DNA of 53,508 nucleotides, taken from positions 1 to 53,508 of the IMG/VR virus record IMGVR_UViG_3300046171_000007. One strand, written 5' to 3'. Under the pieces are notes generated by a model, which worked only from the letters and a program-made list of their open reading frames with translations, was not told where the DNA came from and searched no databases. Positions within the stretch are counted from its first letter, which is position 1; each line of letters begins with the position of its first letter. Of the stretch, positions 14,980-23,607 are shown in pieces. The translations under genes and the position numbers were made by a program. Source of the stretch: a virus.

Positions 14980-15808
14980 AACAAAAACGCAAACAGATGA
15001 AGCATTTACGCTGGACTATGAAGGCGAACTGCCGGATATTGGTGACGAAGTAAAGTTGCCCGACCTACCAGCAACAGATGTAGCACCCGACACAACGGAT
15101 GCCATTCCTCCTACTATAGTAGATAAACCAGAGGATAAAAACATTTTTGAACGGGCATATGATTATATGTTCGGTGACGACGATACACCAGAAGAAATTC
15201 AGCAACGTGAGCAGACTAGGCAACGGCTGTTGCAGAGTTTAGAAATGAACGAGGGCGGTATGGCTATTGAAAAGCAAATGGAAATGTTTGAAGACGGCGG
15301 TCTTATGGACGAGGGAGGCACAGTTGATCCAGTATCTGGCAACGATGTACCACCAGGTTCTACACAGGAAGAAGTCCGCGATGACATTCCTGCCCAGCTG
15401 AGTGAGGGCGAGTTTGTATTTCCTGCAGACGTAGTTCGGTTCATCGGACTAGAGAAGCTGATGCAGATGAGACAAGAAGCGAAGGCAGGTCTTGCTCGTA
15501 TGGAAGCTATGGGCCAGATGGGCAACAGTGAAGAAGCTGTACTGCCAGACGATATTCCGTTTGACCTTGACGATCTTGACATGGAAGATGAACCTATGGA
15601 GTTCCAGACGGGCGGTCTTGTACCTAACCCTTATGGGACGTATCAACAGGCGTCACAGTTTGCCACATATGGCCAACAGCCGTATCAGGCACCTCAGACT
15701 TCCTACAGCACCTATGGCACCTCAAGCCCCACTACAGACGGGCTTCCAGCCGCTTACAACTCCTGTTCAACCAGTGACCACAGCTACAGGCACGGTGCCT
15801 TCATTTGA
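14897..15808 (+). CDS. Virion protein, middle piece (frame broken)
   Basis: From about 14950 this frame continues the gene at 14236: a Pro/Thr/Glu-rich linker, an acidic region, then DDIPAQLSEGEFVFPADVVRF and GLEKLMQMRQEAKAGLARMEAMG, a block I associate with marine podovirus structural genes next to the portal. A further extra base near 15731-15738 ends it. Repaired, the whole gene encodes about 548 residues. Confidence 0.65.
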   Translation: MSQKASLNPSLLHLNQNQAPEPSPVTPETKTQTDEAFTLDYEGELPDIGDEVKLPDLPATDVAPDTTDAIPPTIVDKPEDKNIFERAYDYMFGDDDTPEEIQQREQTRQRLLQSLEMNEGGMAIEKQMEMFEDGGLMDEGGTVDPVSGNDVPPGSTQEEVRDDIPAQLSEGEFVFPADVVRFIGLEKLMQMRQEAKAGLARMEAMGQMGNSEEAVLPDDIPFDLDDLDMEDEPMEFQTGGLVPNPYGTYQQASQFATYGQQPYQAPQTSYSTYGTSSPTTDGLPAAYNSCSTSDHSYRHGAFI

Positions 15809-15884
15809 GGACATCATGCCCACAACTACTGGCCGGTATGATGAACTAAAAGAATACATCAACCAGAGACGGGCGAGTCGATGA
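15492..15884 (+). CDS. Virion protein, C-terminal piece (frame broken)
   Basis: Only the part after about 15735 belongs to the gene: TGFQPLTTPVQPVTTATG, then FEDIMPTTTGRYDELKEYINQRRASR. The upstream portion of this frame is a shadow of the middle piece. The last codons overlap the next start by four bases (ATGA at 15881), the same coupling used elsewhere, which supports this as the true C-terminus. Confidence 0.6.
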   Translation: MLVWKLWARWATVKKLYCQTIFRLTLTILTWKMNLWSSRRAVLYLTLMGRINRRHSLPHMANSRIRHLRLPTAPMAPQAPLQTGFQPLTTPVQPVTTATGTVPSFEDIMPTTTGRYDELKEYINQRRASR

Positions 15885-16810
15885 CTATTCCGTTTGTTGA
15901 CGGCAAGCCTATTTATCCTATTCCGCAAGGTTTTATTCCAAAGCCGACAGAACAAGTTGAGGCTGTTGTTCCAGATACTACAGTCCCAACGGCACGAGTA
16001 GCACCAGTTTCCGGTGATGACGATAGAGATGATGGCCTTGGACTCGGCGGTGGCAGAATTGGCATGGGTGGTTTTTCGGACGGAACTGGTCGTAAACAGA
16101 ATGCTACTATTATGGGTGTCTCATTTGATATGGGTGAAGGTTTCTTGGGTGGTGCCGCTGGTATAGGTGCAACTGCTCTTGGACTTGCAACTGGTAAAGG
16201 CATTCCAAAAGACGCTACCGCTACGTTTACGTATGACAATGCTACATATACTGTATCCGGCGATGAGTATAATGACTTGAAAAAGTCAGGTTATACAGGA
16301 GATTTGGCTGACAAAATTGTTGCATCTCTTAAAACTGAAAGCGGTGTGCGTAGGGGAAGTATTGAATATAATAAAGAAACTGGAACCTTCAAAGATAAAA
16401 AATCTGGTGAGACTTTCCAAGATAGGGACGATGATAATGATGGCATCGGCGATATTCTCAATAAAGCGGGTGAAAGTATCTATTCTAAAGTAGACATAAA
16501 TGATCTTCTAGGTTCTTCACAAAAAATGAATCAATCTGAAAAAGACATTGCATCTGCGTATAATGATGCACAGTTTGAAGCGTTTGATCCTGGGCCTGCA
16601 CCAGATAGCGGCGGATCAGATAGCGACGGCGGCGGTTATGGAGGCGGTCGCACAGAATCTGCTGGTGCAGATTGGAGTGCAGGTTCCGACTTTAGTGCAT
16701 CTGAACGAGAAGAATTGGGGCCGGGTTCGTACAACGCTGGTGGTCTAGCATCTAAGAAAAATCCCAAAGCCAAAAAGATGAAGCAAGGCGGTATAGCTTC
16801 TAAAAAATAA
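15881..16810 (+). CDS. Gly-rich putative structural protein
   Basis: The 309-residue protein has Pro/Val-rich N-terminal sequence, a Gly-rich stretch (LGLGGGRIGMGG), an Ala/Gly hydrophobic segment at about 88-108, an acidic Asp-rich loop (DRDDDNDGIGD) that could bind calcium, and a C-terminus with GGLASKK and GGIASKK repeats. It lies between portal-associated and scaffold genes. I know no named family. Confidence 0.6.
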   Translation: MTIPFVDGKPIYPIPQGFIPKPTEQVEAVVPDTTVPTARVAPVSGDDDRDDGLGLGGGRIGMGGFSDGTGRKQNATIMGVSFDMGEGFLGGAAGIGATALGLATGKGIPKDATATFTYDNATYTVSGDEYNDLKKSGYTGDLADKIVASLKTESGVRRGSIEYNKETGTFKDKKSGETFQDRDDDNDGIGDILNKAGESIYSKVDINDLLGSSQKMNQSEKDIASAYNDAQFEAFDPGPAPDSGGSDSDGGGYGGGRTESAGADWSAGSDFSASEREELGPGSYNAGGLASKKNPKAKKMKQGGIASKK

Positions 16811-16880
16811 CCGCAATCGTTGGCCTACCCATCCCCCACCCGACAGGTGGCTACGTTGGCCCCAACATGGAGTAAAACAA

Positions 16881-17754
16881 ATGGCAGAGTCTGCTGACAA
16901 TCATGGCTGAAGAAATGCAGCCAGAAAAGAAAATTGCGTTTGCAAATCGTAAGTACACTAACGAAGAAAAGCGCAGGATGGAAGAAGAAGAACTTGAGCA
17001 ACTAATCAAGGAACAAAGAGGTGAAGCAGAGAATGCTGAACCTGAAGAACAAGAACCAGAGAACGCAGAAGAGAAAACATTCAAGAAGCGTTACTCTGAT
17101 CTTCGTAGACATCAGCAGAAACAAGCTGAAGAGTTTAAAGAGGAAATCGAAAAACTCAAGTCTCAACTCAGTGCTGCAACTAAAAAAGAAATGCAGCTTC
17201 CTAAGTCAGATGATGACCTAGAGAGTTGGGCTAGACAATACCCAGACGTTGCTGCAATCGTCGAAACAATTGCTATCAAGAAGGCGAAGGAACAAGCTGA
17301 CGGCTTGGAAGAACGCATGAAAGTAATTGACGACATGCAGTATACAGCAAAGAAAGAAAAAGCTGAAGCAGAACTTATGCGTCTGCATCCAGACTTTGAC
17401 GAGATTCGTGACAGCGACGAGTTCCACGAATGGGCAGAAGACCAGCCTAAGTGGGTACAAGATGCTCTGTACGAAAATGACAACGACGCTAAGTCGGCTG
17501 CACGTGCAATTGATTTGTACAAGGCTGACAAAGGCATGTCAACTAAGAAGTCTGCATCAGACAAGTCTGCTGCAAAATCTGTTGATTCTCGTAGGTCGCG
17601 TAGTAAACCGCAGGGCGATGAGTCCACAACCTACATCAAAGAGTCTCAAGTTCAGAAGATGTCTCCTCAAGAATACGAGAAGCGTTCTGATGAAATCATG
17701 GAAGCTATCCGTTCTGGAAAGTTTGTCTATGATGTTTCTGGTTCTGCCAGATAA
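16881..17754 (+). CDS. Scaffolding protein (frame shift at its start)
   Basis: The protein guides capsid assembly and is then lost. It is highly charged, almost wholly helical, and lies directly before the major capsid gene: EEKRRMEEEELEQLIKEQ, a long Glu/Lys coiled coil, and a C-terminal basic and Ser-rich tail, about 283 residues from ATG 16903. That ATG has no ribosome site, whereas ATG 16881 has GGAG nine bases upstream. One extra base near 16899-16903 would join the two frames, adding seven residues. Confidence 0.75.
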
Positions 17755-17762
17755 AAAAAGTG

Positions 17763-17793
17763 TTGACAAATAGTTATTTTTTAGTATAACTAT
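17763..17793 (+). promoter_or_regulatory. Strong promoter before the capsid gene, with inverted repeat
   Basis: TTGACA (17763-17768), 16 bases, TATAAC (17785-17790). The inverted repeat ATAGTTAT (17770-17777) / ATAACTAT (17786-17793) spans the spacer and -10, where a bound protein would block polymerase. The hexamers match the rightward promoter at 3513-3541. This would give the capsid gene its own transcript. Confidence 0.75.
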
Positions 17794-17802
17794 ATGCAAC
17801 AC

Positions 17803-17865
17803 TAGTGTAAGTGGGTTCGCTACCTGCTTACACTAATCCGCAAACACCCTCAGTCTTACGGATTA
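17803..17865 (+). promoter_or_regulatory. Structured RNA leader of the capsid transcript
   Basis: Just downstream of the predicted start of transcription, 17803-17816 and 17822-17835 form a 14-bp stem with two G-U pairs and a five-base loop. A second stem, AATCCG (17835-17840) with CGGATT (17859-17864), begins at the base where the first one ends, so at full extension they compete. No T-run follows, so it is not a terminator. The remaining leader to 17992 is unassigned. Confidence 0.6.
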
Positions 17866-17992
17866 CCTGACGAGCATGGCCCGTTAAATATTCGGTCGGC
17901 CAACTGAATAGGAAACGCACCCGTTGTGAATCAGCCTCTGATTAGTCTGGTGAGTTTGTATCTGTTTACATTAGCCTACATAGGAGAAAATC

Positions 17993-19048
17993 ATGGCTTT
18001 TACTACTGCTAGTGGTTATGGTAATCTTCCTAACGGTAACTTTTCACCCGTAATTTACTCCAAACAGGTGCAGCTTGCTTTCCGCAAGGCCGCTGTTTGT
18101 GAGGCAATCACCAACTCCGATTACTTCGGTGAGATTGCTCAGATGGGTGACTCCGTTAAGATTATCAAGGAACCCGAAATCACTGTTAAGGCATATGCCC
18201 GTGGTACGACTATCACGCCGCAAGACCTTGACGACGAAGACTTCAGCCTGACCATTGACAAAGCTAACTACTTTGCATTCAAGGTTGATGACATTGAAGA
18301 GGCGCACAGCCACGTTAACTTCCAGTCTCTGGCAAGTGACCGTGCTGCTTATCGCCTCGCTGACCAGTTTGACCAAGACGTTCTTGGTTATCTGTCTGGT
18401 TACAAGCAGTCGGCAATTCATGGAACTGCCGATACCGTCAACGATGTAGTCAACGGCACCAATGCTGTTGGTTCTGCAACTGACGAACTGCTTGCAAGCA
18501 TGAAGCTGGACGCATCTGACTTTAACTCCGGTTCTGCAGGGGATGCTATTGCTATCCTGCCGCGTACCGGCGCAGGTGCTGCTCCGACTGATGCTGGTGA
18601 TGCTAACCCGCTGCAGGTTATCGCCCGTATGTCTCGTCTGCTTGACCAGCAGAACGTAGACACTCAGGGTCGCTGGCTTGTACTTGACCCCGTATTCATG
18701 GAAGTCCTGAAAGACGAAGACTCTCGTCTGTTCGACGCTGACTTCGGTGGTTCGGGTCTGCAGAATGGCGTTGTTTCCAACAACATTCATGGCTTCACCG
18801 TCTACTCGTCCAACAATCTTCCTGCCGTTGGTACTGGTCCGTCCTTCACTGGTGCGAACTCGTCCACTAACTTTGGTGTGATTGTTGCCGGTCATTCTTC
18901 TGCTGTTGCAACTGCAGAGCAGATTAACAAGACCGAAACCTACCGTGACCCTGACAGCTTTGCTGACATTGTTCGTGGTATGCACCTGTATGGCCGCAAG
19001 ATTCTTCGTCCTGAAGCACTTGTTAACGCCAAATACCATCTGGCTTAA
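17993..19048 (+). CDS. Major capsid protein
   Basis: The 351-residue protein would form the icosahedral shell. It is the most abundant structural gene by context: own promoter, perfect AGGAG site, scaffold upstream. The N-terminus (NLPNGNFSPVIYSKQVQLAFRKAAV) followed by GDSVKIIKEPEITVKAY and DKANYFAFKVDDIE is typical of P22-coat/HK97-fold capsids of podoviruses. The frame is intact. Confidence 0.85.
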   Translation: MAFTTASGYGNLPNGNFSPVIYSKQVQLAFRKAAVCEAITNSDYFGEIAQMGDSVKIIKEPEITVKAYARGTTITPQDLDDEDFSLTIDKANYFAFKVDDIEEAHSHVNFQSLASDRAAYRLADQFDQDVLGYLSGYKQSAIHGTADTVNDVVNGTNAVGSATDELLASMKLDASDFNSGSAGDAIAILPRTGAGAAPTDAGDANPLQVIARMSRLLDQQNVDTQGRWLVLDPVFMEVLKDEDSRLFDADFGGSGLQNGVVSNNIHGFTVYSSNNLPAVGTGPSFTGANSSTNFGVIVAGHSSAVATAEQINKTETYRDPDSFADIVRGMHLYGRKILRPEALVNAKYHLA

Positions 19049-19062
19049 GGGGGGAATGAATA

Positions 19063-19542
19063 ATGGCTACAATTACTTCACTTCTTAAAGCTGCGACTGG
19101 CAATTCCCAGCGTGGCCGTAACCCTTACATGGTTGAGAACACCATCGACATCGTGGCTACTACTGTAGACCCGTCATCTGCTGATGTTGTTCAAGCAATC
19201 ACCATTCCTGCTGGCACCAAAATCATGGCTGCTGGTGTGGAAGTTGTTGAGAGTGCAACTATGAACACTGGTACTGACGCAACCGTAACTCTTGGTGCGG
19301 CTGATCCAGATGAGTACGTAACCGCATTCGACATTGACGGTGCTGCTGACGGTGCTTATGCGCCTAGCGTAACTGTCTCTGCCGACGTGGTTCTGGCTTC
19401 TGCCGACACTCTGGACCTGACCTTTGCTGGTTCCGGTGCATCGTTCACTGCTGGTAAACTCCGTGTTTACGCAGTAATGATGGATGTAAGTTCGCAGGGC
19501 GACACTTCTGCTGATGAAGTAGATCGTGACACTCTCGCCTAA
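19063..19542 (+). CDS. Putative capsid decoration protein
   Basis: The 159-residue protein is acidic, rich in Ala, Thr, Val and Asp, and beta-rich, without hydrophobic helices. It follows the capsid gene by 14 bases and precedes a hairpin, so it is co-transcribed with the capsid and probably made in similar amount. A decoration or head-fibre role fits, but no family is recognised. Confidence 0.6.
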   Translation: MATITSLLKAATGNSQRGRNPYMVENTIDIVATTVDPSSADVVQAITIPAGTKIMAAGVEVVESATMNTGTDATVTLGAADPDEYVTAFDIDGAADGAYAPSVTVSADVVLASADTLDLTFAGSGASFTAGKLRVYAVMMDVSSQGDTSADEVDRDTLA

Positions 19543-19551
19543 CTAAGTATT

Positions 19552-19578
19552 GGGGCAGGGACTTGACATCTCTGCCCC
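19552..19578 (+). terminator. Terminator-like hairpin after the capsid pair
   Basis: GGGGCAGGGA (19552-19561) and TCTCTGCCCC (19569-19578) pair over 10 bp with one G-U and a seven-base loop. The following TCTACATCTT is only partly T-rich, so termination is probably partial, which would lower expression of downstream tail genes relative to the capsid. Confidence 0.6.
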
Positions 19579-19610
19579 TCTACATCTTGTGATAATATTG
19601 GAGAAAACAA

Positions 19611-20048
19611 ATGGCAATCACAACTGCTATGTGCAATAGCTTCAAAACAGAACTGTTAGGCGGTCTGCATGATCTGGACAGCGACTCGCTTAAACTTGCT
19701 CTGATTAAAGCATCCCCGTCTGGCACATACAATGCCAGCACAACTAATTATTCTGACGTAACAGGTAACTCTGACGAAGCAACTGGCACAAACTATTCTG
19801 CCGGTGGTCAGGTACTTGACGGTGCGTCTATTACGCTTGACGGTTCTACTGCCATTGTTGACTTCACTGACGAAGTATTCAACAATGTAACAGTTTCTGC
19901 TGACGGTTGTATCATTTACAACACGGCTAACTCAAATTCTGCTATTGCTGTCATTGATTTTGGCGGTACTGTAAGTGCTACCGCTGGTGACCTGACGATT
20001 GAATTTCCTGCCGCTGACGCTTCCAACGCTGTAATTCGCATCGCATAA
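19611..20048 (+). CDS. Conserved phage structural protein
   Basis: The 145-residue protein opens with MCNSFKTELLGGLHDL and contains SLKLALIKASPSGTYNAST, GGQVLDGASITLDGSTAIVDF and a C-terminal AGDLTIEFPAADASNAVIRIA. I recognise this as a widespread phage family of small beta-rich structural proteins, but its exact place in the virion is not known to me. GGAG stands before the ATG. Confidence 0.65.
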   Translation: MAITTAMCNSFKTELLGGLHDLDSDSLKLALIKASPSGTYNASTTNYSDVTGNSDEATGTNYSAGGQVLDGASITLDGSTAIVDFTDEVFNNVTVSADGCIIYNTANSNSAIAVIDFGGTVSATAGDLTIEFPAADASNAVIRIA

Positions 20049-20060
20049 GGAGTGTGAGGC

Positions 20061-20996
20061 ATGGCCTTTTACGACTCCTCTGATGCAATATATGGCGTAG
20101 GTGTATACGGTTCTCCTAGTTACGGAGTCGTAACACCTAATGTTGCATTAACTGGAGTCAGTGCTACTGGCGCAGTTCAGACTGTAGCTATCAACGGATT
20201 TGAGATTGATATCTCTGAACGTCTTGGTAGCGTCAGTGCGACAGGCACCGTAGGCACACTCACTGTAAATGTCTCTGAATTACTTGCTGGCGTAAGTGCT
20301 ACAGGTTCTATCGGCACAGTTGAACCGCAGGTAGATGAGGCACTAAACAGCGTATCTGCTACAGGTTCTGTAAACACAGTAACTGTAAATATTACAGAGA
20401 AAATTGTTGGCGTATCCGCGACAGGAAGTGTCAACACAGTTACAGAAAATACTGGCGCAGGTATTGCAGGAGTATCGGCAACAGGCAGCATAGGAACACT
20501 ACAGCTTAACATCAATCTGCCTATTACGGGTGTTAGTGCTACAGGTTCTGTAAATACTGTTGAGGACAAGCCAACAGAAAAACTGGCCAGTGTATCTGCC
20601 ACAGGTTCAATTGGTACAGTACAGCCGGTAGTTAGCTTCTCTGTAGATGCAGTTGGTGTACAAGGCACTACCGCACTTGGTAGCATTGAGGCGCAGACTA
20701 CTGAATCCCTGCTAAGTGTAAGTGCAACCATTTCGATAAATGGTAATCTTACGTTCTCAAACACGCATCGTCTAACCTCTGCAGGTATGACACTCTCGCT
20801 GGGAACACTTACAATTACTGCAGTACAGTTTGACTTTGAGGCAGTTAAAACACTATATGGTAGACAGAGGACTGTTTACGTAGAGAGCAAAAAAGCAAGA
20901 ACAGTCTACGTAGAAAAGAAACCGTTTAGAACTGTATTTGTAGAGAGACAATCAACTGCCGCTGAAAGACGGGCATCTGTAGCAAGGGCAGCGTAG
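20061..20996 (+). CDS. Tail or head protein built of 20-residue repeats
   Basis: The 311-residue protein contains about eight clear copies of a 20-residue unit starting (G/S)VSATGS(V/I)xTV, from about residue 29 to 195, then two degenerate copies. The C-terminus has three copies of RTVYVE (R-T-V-(Y/F)-V-E) in a basic context. Short beta repeats of this sort form solenoid-like shafts. It lies between capsid and tail genes; the partner structure is unknown. Confidence 0.65.
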   Translation: MAFYDSSDAIYGVGVYGSPSYGVVTPNVALTGVSATGAVQTVAINGFEIDISERLGSVSATGTVGTLTVNVSELLAGVSATGSIGTVEPQVDEALNSVSATGSVNTVTVNITEKIVGVSATGSVNTVTENTGAGIAGVSATGSIGTLQLNINLPITGVSATGSVNTVEDKPTEKLASVSATGSIGTVQPVVSFSVDAVGVQGTTALGSIEAQTTESLLSVSATISINGNLTFSNTHRLTSAGMTLSLGTLTITAVQFDFEAVKTLYGRQRTVYVESKKARTVYVEKKPFRTVFVERQSTAAERRASVARAA

Positions 20997-21005
20997 GAGA
21001 AATAA

Positions 21006-21351
21006 ATGTCATTCCGTTGGCCTGTAAAAGACCCTGATGAAACACTTGACTACAGCATGGACTGGTCCCGCTGGCTAGACACTGCTACCATCTCGTCTGT
21101 AACTTGGTTTGTGAAAACGCCTGAGATTGGCAAGACGCAGATTGACGCAGGTGAGACACTGACCACAGCATCCGGTAGCACCGTAACTGACAGCATTCAA
21201 AACATCAGTCAGACAAATACAAATACTGTAGCCTACACTTAATCTTGGTGGCGGTGTACTAAATAGAGAATATACATTCACATGTCAAATTGTTGACAGC
21301 ACAGGCAGCACGGCTGAACGATCTGTTAAAGTAGCTATAAGGCAAAAATAA
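21006..21351 (+). CDS. Fibre-tail adaptor-like protein, frame broken once
   Basis: The first frame stops at 21240-21242 after 78 codons. Removing one T at 21239-21240 joins it to TNLGGGVLNREYTFTCQIVD in the next frame, which ends at 21351 overlapping the next ATG. The resulting 114-residue protein has the DPDETLDYSMDWSRWL start and an immunoglobulin-like beta pattern of phage fibre-tail adaptor proteins as I know them. Confidence 0.65.
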
Positions 21352-22082
21352 TGGCATATAATTATCTTGGACTTGTAAATGAACTTAATCGCCGCCTGAA
21401 TGAGACGGAACTTACCTCGTCCAACTTTGCCAGTGCTACGGGTTTCTATGCTCACGCTAAAGACGCAATCAATGCCTCGCTTCGTGACATCAACCAGCAT
21501 GAGTTCAACTGGCCGTTCAACCATGTAGAGCAGGAAGATGTGCTGTCAAGTGATGTCTCACGCTATGCTTTCCCTCACGACGCTAAACTAATTGACTTCG
21601 ACAGCTTCCGCATTAAAGAAGACAGTACACTTGGCAATGCCACCACACGTCTGGGCATTGTTACATACGAAGAGTATCTTGACAAGTATGTAGACCAAGA
21701 GTACAATTCTACAGGAAGACAGGGTGTACCACAGATGGTAGCGCACGGTCCTGCACTTGAGTACATTCTCACGCCGGAACCTGATGCAGCTTACACCATC
21801 GTGTATGAGTACTACCGCATTCCTGTAGACCTTGAACTATATGATGACGTACCGGCTGTGCCAGAACGCTTTAAGCATATTGTAGTAGATGGTGCTATGC
21901 ACTATGCCTACCTGTTCCGTGGCAATACTCAGGATGCACTTGTTGCCAAAGAGAAGTTTGAAGAAGGTATCAAGAACATGCGTTCCATGCTGATTAACCG
22001 GACATACTATGTACGTTCTTACATGATCCCACAGAACACTGGTGGTGGGGGCAGAATGGGCTATGCGAGGTTGCCCATCTAA
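21351..22082 (+). CDS. Head-tail adaptor protein
   Basis: The 243-residue protein is helical at its N-terminus (LVNELNRRLNETEL, YAHAKDAINASLRDINQHEFNWPFN) and has PQMVAHGPALEYILTPEPD and YRIPVDLELYDDVPAVPERF in the middle, a layout typical of phage adaptors of the gp4/gp6 kind that sit under the portal. The stop overlaps the next start (TAATG). Confidence 0.7.
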   Translation: MAYNYLGLVNELNRRLNETELTSSNFASATGFYAHAKDAINASLRDINQHEFNWPFNHVEQEDVLSSDVSRYAFPHDAKLIDFDSFRIKEDSTLGNATTRLGIVTYEEYLDKYVDQEYNSTGRQGVPQMVAHGPALEYILTPEPDAAYTIVYEYYRIPVDLELYDDVPAVPERFKHIVVDGAMHYAYLFRGNTQDALVAKEKFEEGIKNMRSMLINRTYYVRSYMIPQNTGGGGRMGYARLPI

Positions 22083-23605
22083 TGGCTGACGCATGGCAGA
22101 CCCATTCGTTTGAATTTAAGGGTGGCTTGATTACAAACCTTTCTCCGTATCAGCAAGGTTTTCAGGCACCGGGTTCTGCACGTATCCTACGTAACTTTGA
22201 ACCTTCGATCTTTGGTGGGTACACACGTATTGAAGGCTTTGATAAGTTTGACAGCAATGCTCTGTCTAATACGGGTACGGTACGTGGACTGCATCGTTAT
22301 GATGATAAAGTGTTTGCCTGTCGCGGTGACGACTTATTCTTCTCGACAGGTTCCGGCTGGACACAAGTAAGTGACAATGTTGCATACAGCAGCGCAGGTG
22401 TCACAATCGGCGGTTCTGGTAAAGTACGTTTTCTGAAGTACGACTTTGACGGAACAGAAAAGCTGATGCTTGTAGATGGTACAGGCAAACCATATAGGTT
22501 CGACGGCACAACATTTGAACAGCTTACGTCTCTATCTAGTGATACAGCAGGTTCAAGTTTTGTAATCAACTTTAAAAACCACATCGTTCTTGGCAATGGA
22601 AAAAAGATAATTTTTTCTGCTCCATATGAAGATGATGACTTTACAATTGCTAACGGTGGTGGTATAATTAATGTTGCTGATACGATAACAGGTCTGATTG
22701 TCTTCCGTGAACAGCTTATCGTATTTAGTGAAAGCAGTATTAATGTTCTGAATGGCAACAGTGTATCAGACTTTACACTACAGCCTGTGTCCCGTGACTT
22801 GGGGTGTGTGGCAGAAGACACCATTCAGGAAATTGGCGGTGATGTAATCTTTCTTGGTCCAGATGGACTGCGCCTCTTTTCTGCAACAGATCGTATCGGT
22901 GACTTCAGTCTTGCTGCAATATCCAAAACCATTCAGGTTGAGATACTTGACTTGGTTACGAGTAGCCCCGGTGGATTTACCAGTACAGTCATTCGTGAAA
23001 AAAGTCAGTATCGACTGTTCGGGTACAATGCCACATACACAAACGCTTCGGCAAAGGGTATCGGTGCTACCCAGCTACAAGAGGGCATTGCCTTTAACGA
23101 CACGCGAGGCATCAATGCCTACGTAACGTACAGTGAGTATGACGGGTTTGCAGAACGTATCTACTTTGCCAATGCAGACGGATACGTGTATCAGATGGAG
23201 CAGGGCAACTCGTTTGATGGAGTAGACATTCCGGCAACTTTTGCCACACCTTTTATTCCGCTAGGTGACCCAAATGTGCGGAAGACAATTTACAAGGGAA
23301 CTACGTATCTGGATGTAAATGGCGACTTTGATCTTGAGTTCTCACTCAAGTTTGACTTTGACCAGCCGGGTTCAGTTCAGCCAGACTCAATACTTTCAAG
23401 TGATGCAGCTGCATCCATTACATACGGTTCTGGTATTTATGGCACGTCTTTGTTTGGTGTTAAACAAAAAGCCATATATGATGTTCAAACAGTAGGTTCA
23501 GGATTTACAGTGTCAATTCTATACGAAACAACAGGTACAAACACTGACGCTGTATTTACGATTGACGCTGCCACGTTGCAGTTTACGACTAACGCTAGGA
23601 GATAG
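22082..23605 (+). CDS. Tail nozzle/stabilisation protein
   Basis: The 507-residue protein is rich in beta strands throughout, with FEFKGGLITNLSPYQQ at the start and repeated blocks such as GTVRGLHRYDDKVFACRGDDLFFS that suggest a beta propeller, as in P22 gp10-like or T7 gp12-like tail proteins. It follows the adaptor and precedes the fibre, the expected order for the tail hub. Confidence 0.7.
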   Translation: MADAWQTHSFEFKGGLITNLSPYQQGFQAPGSARILRNFEPSIFGGYTRIEGFDKFDSNALSNTGTVRGLHRYDDKVFACRGDDLFFSTGSGWTQVSDNVAYSSAGVTIGGSGKVRFLKYDFDGTEKLMLVDGTGKPYRFDGTTFEQLTSLSSDTAGSSFVINFKNHIVLGNGKKIIFSAPYEDDDFTIANGGGIINVADTITGLIVFREQLIVFSESSINVLNGNSVSDFTLQPVSRDLGCVAEDTIQEIGGDVIFLGPDGLRLFSATDRIGDFSLAAISKTIQVEILDLVTSSPGGFTSTVIREKSQYRLFGYNATYTNASAKGIGATQLQEGIAFNDTRGINAYVTYSEYDGFAERIYFANADGYVYQMEQGNSFDGVDIPATFATPFIPLGDPNVRKTIYKGTTYLDVNGDFDLEFSLKFDFDQPGSVQPDSILSSDAAASITYGSGIYGTSLFGVKQKAIYDVQTVGSGFTVSILYETTGTNTDAVFTIDAATLQFTTNARR

Positions 23606-23607
23606 GC

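Noticed and set aside
18044-19039. 331-codon minus-strand frame across the capsid gene
   Set aside because: It is exactly antisense to the intact major capsid gene, has no ribosome site, and its composition follows from the codon bias of the plus-strand gene.
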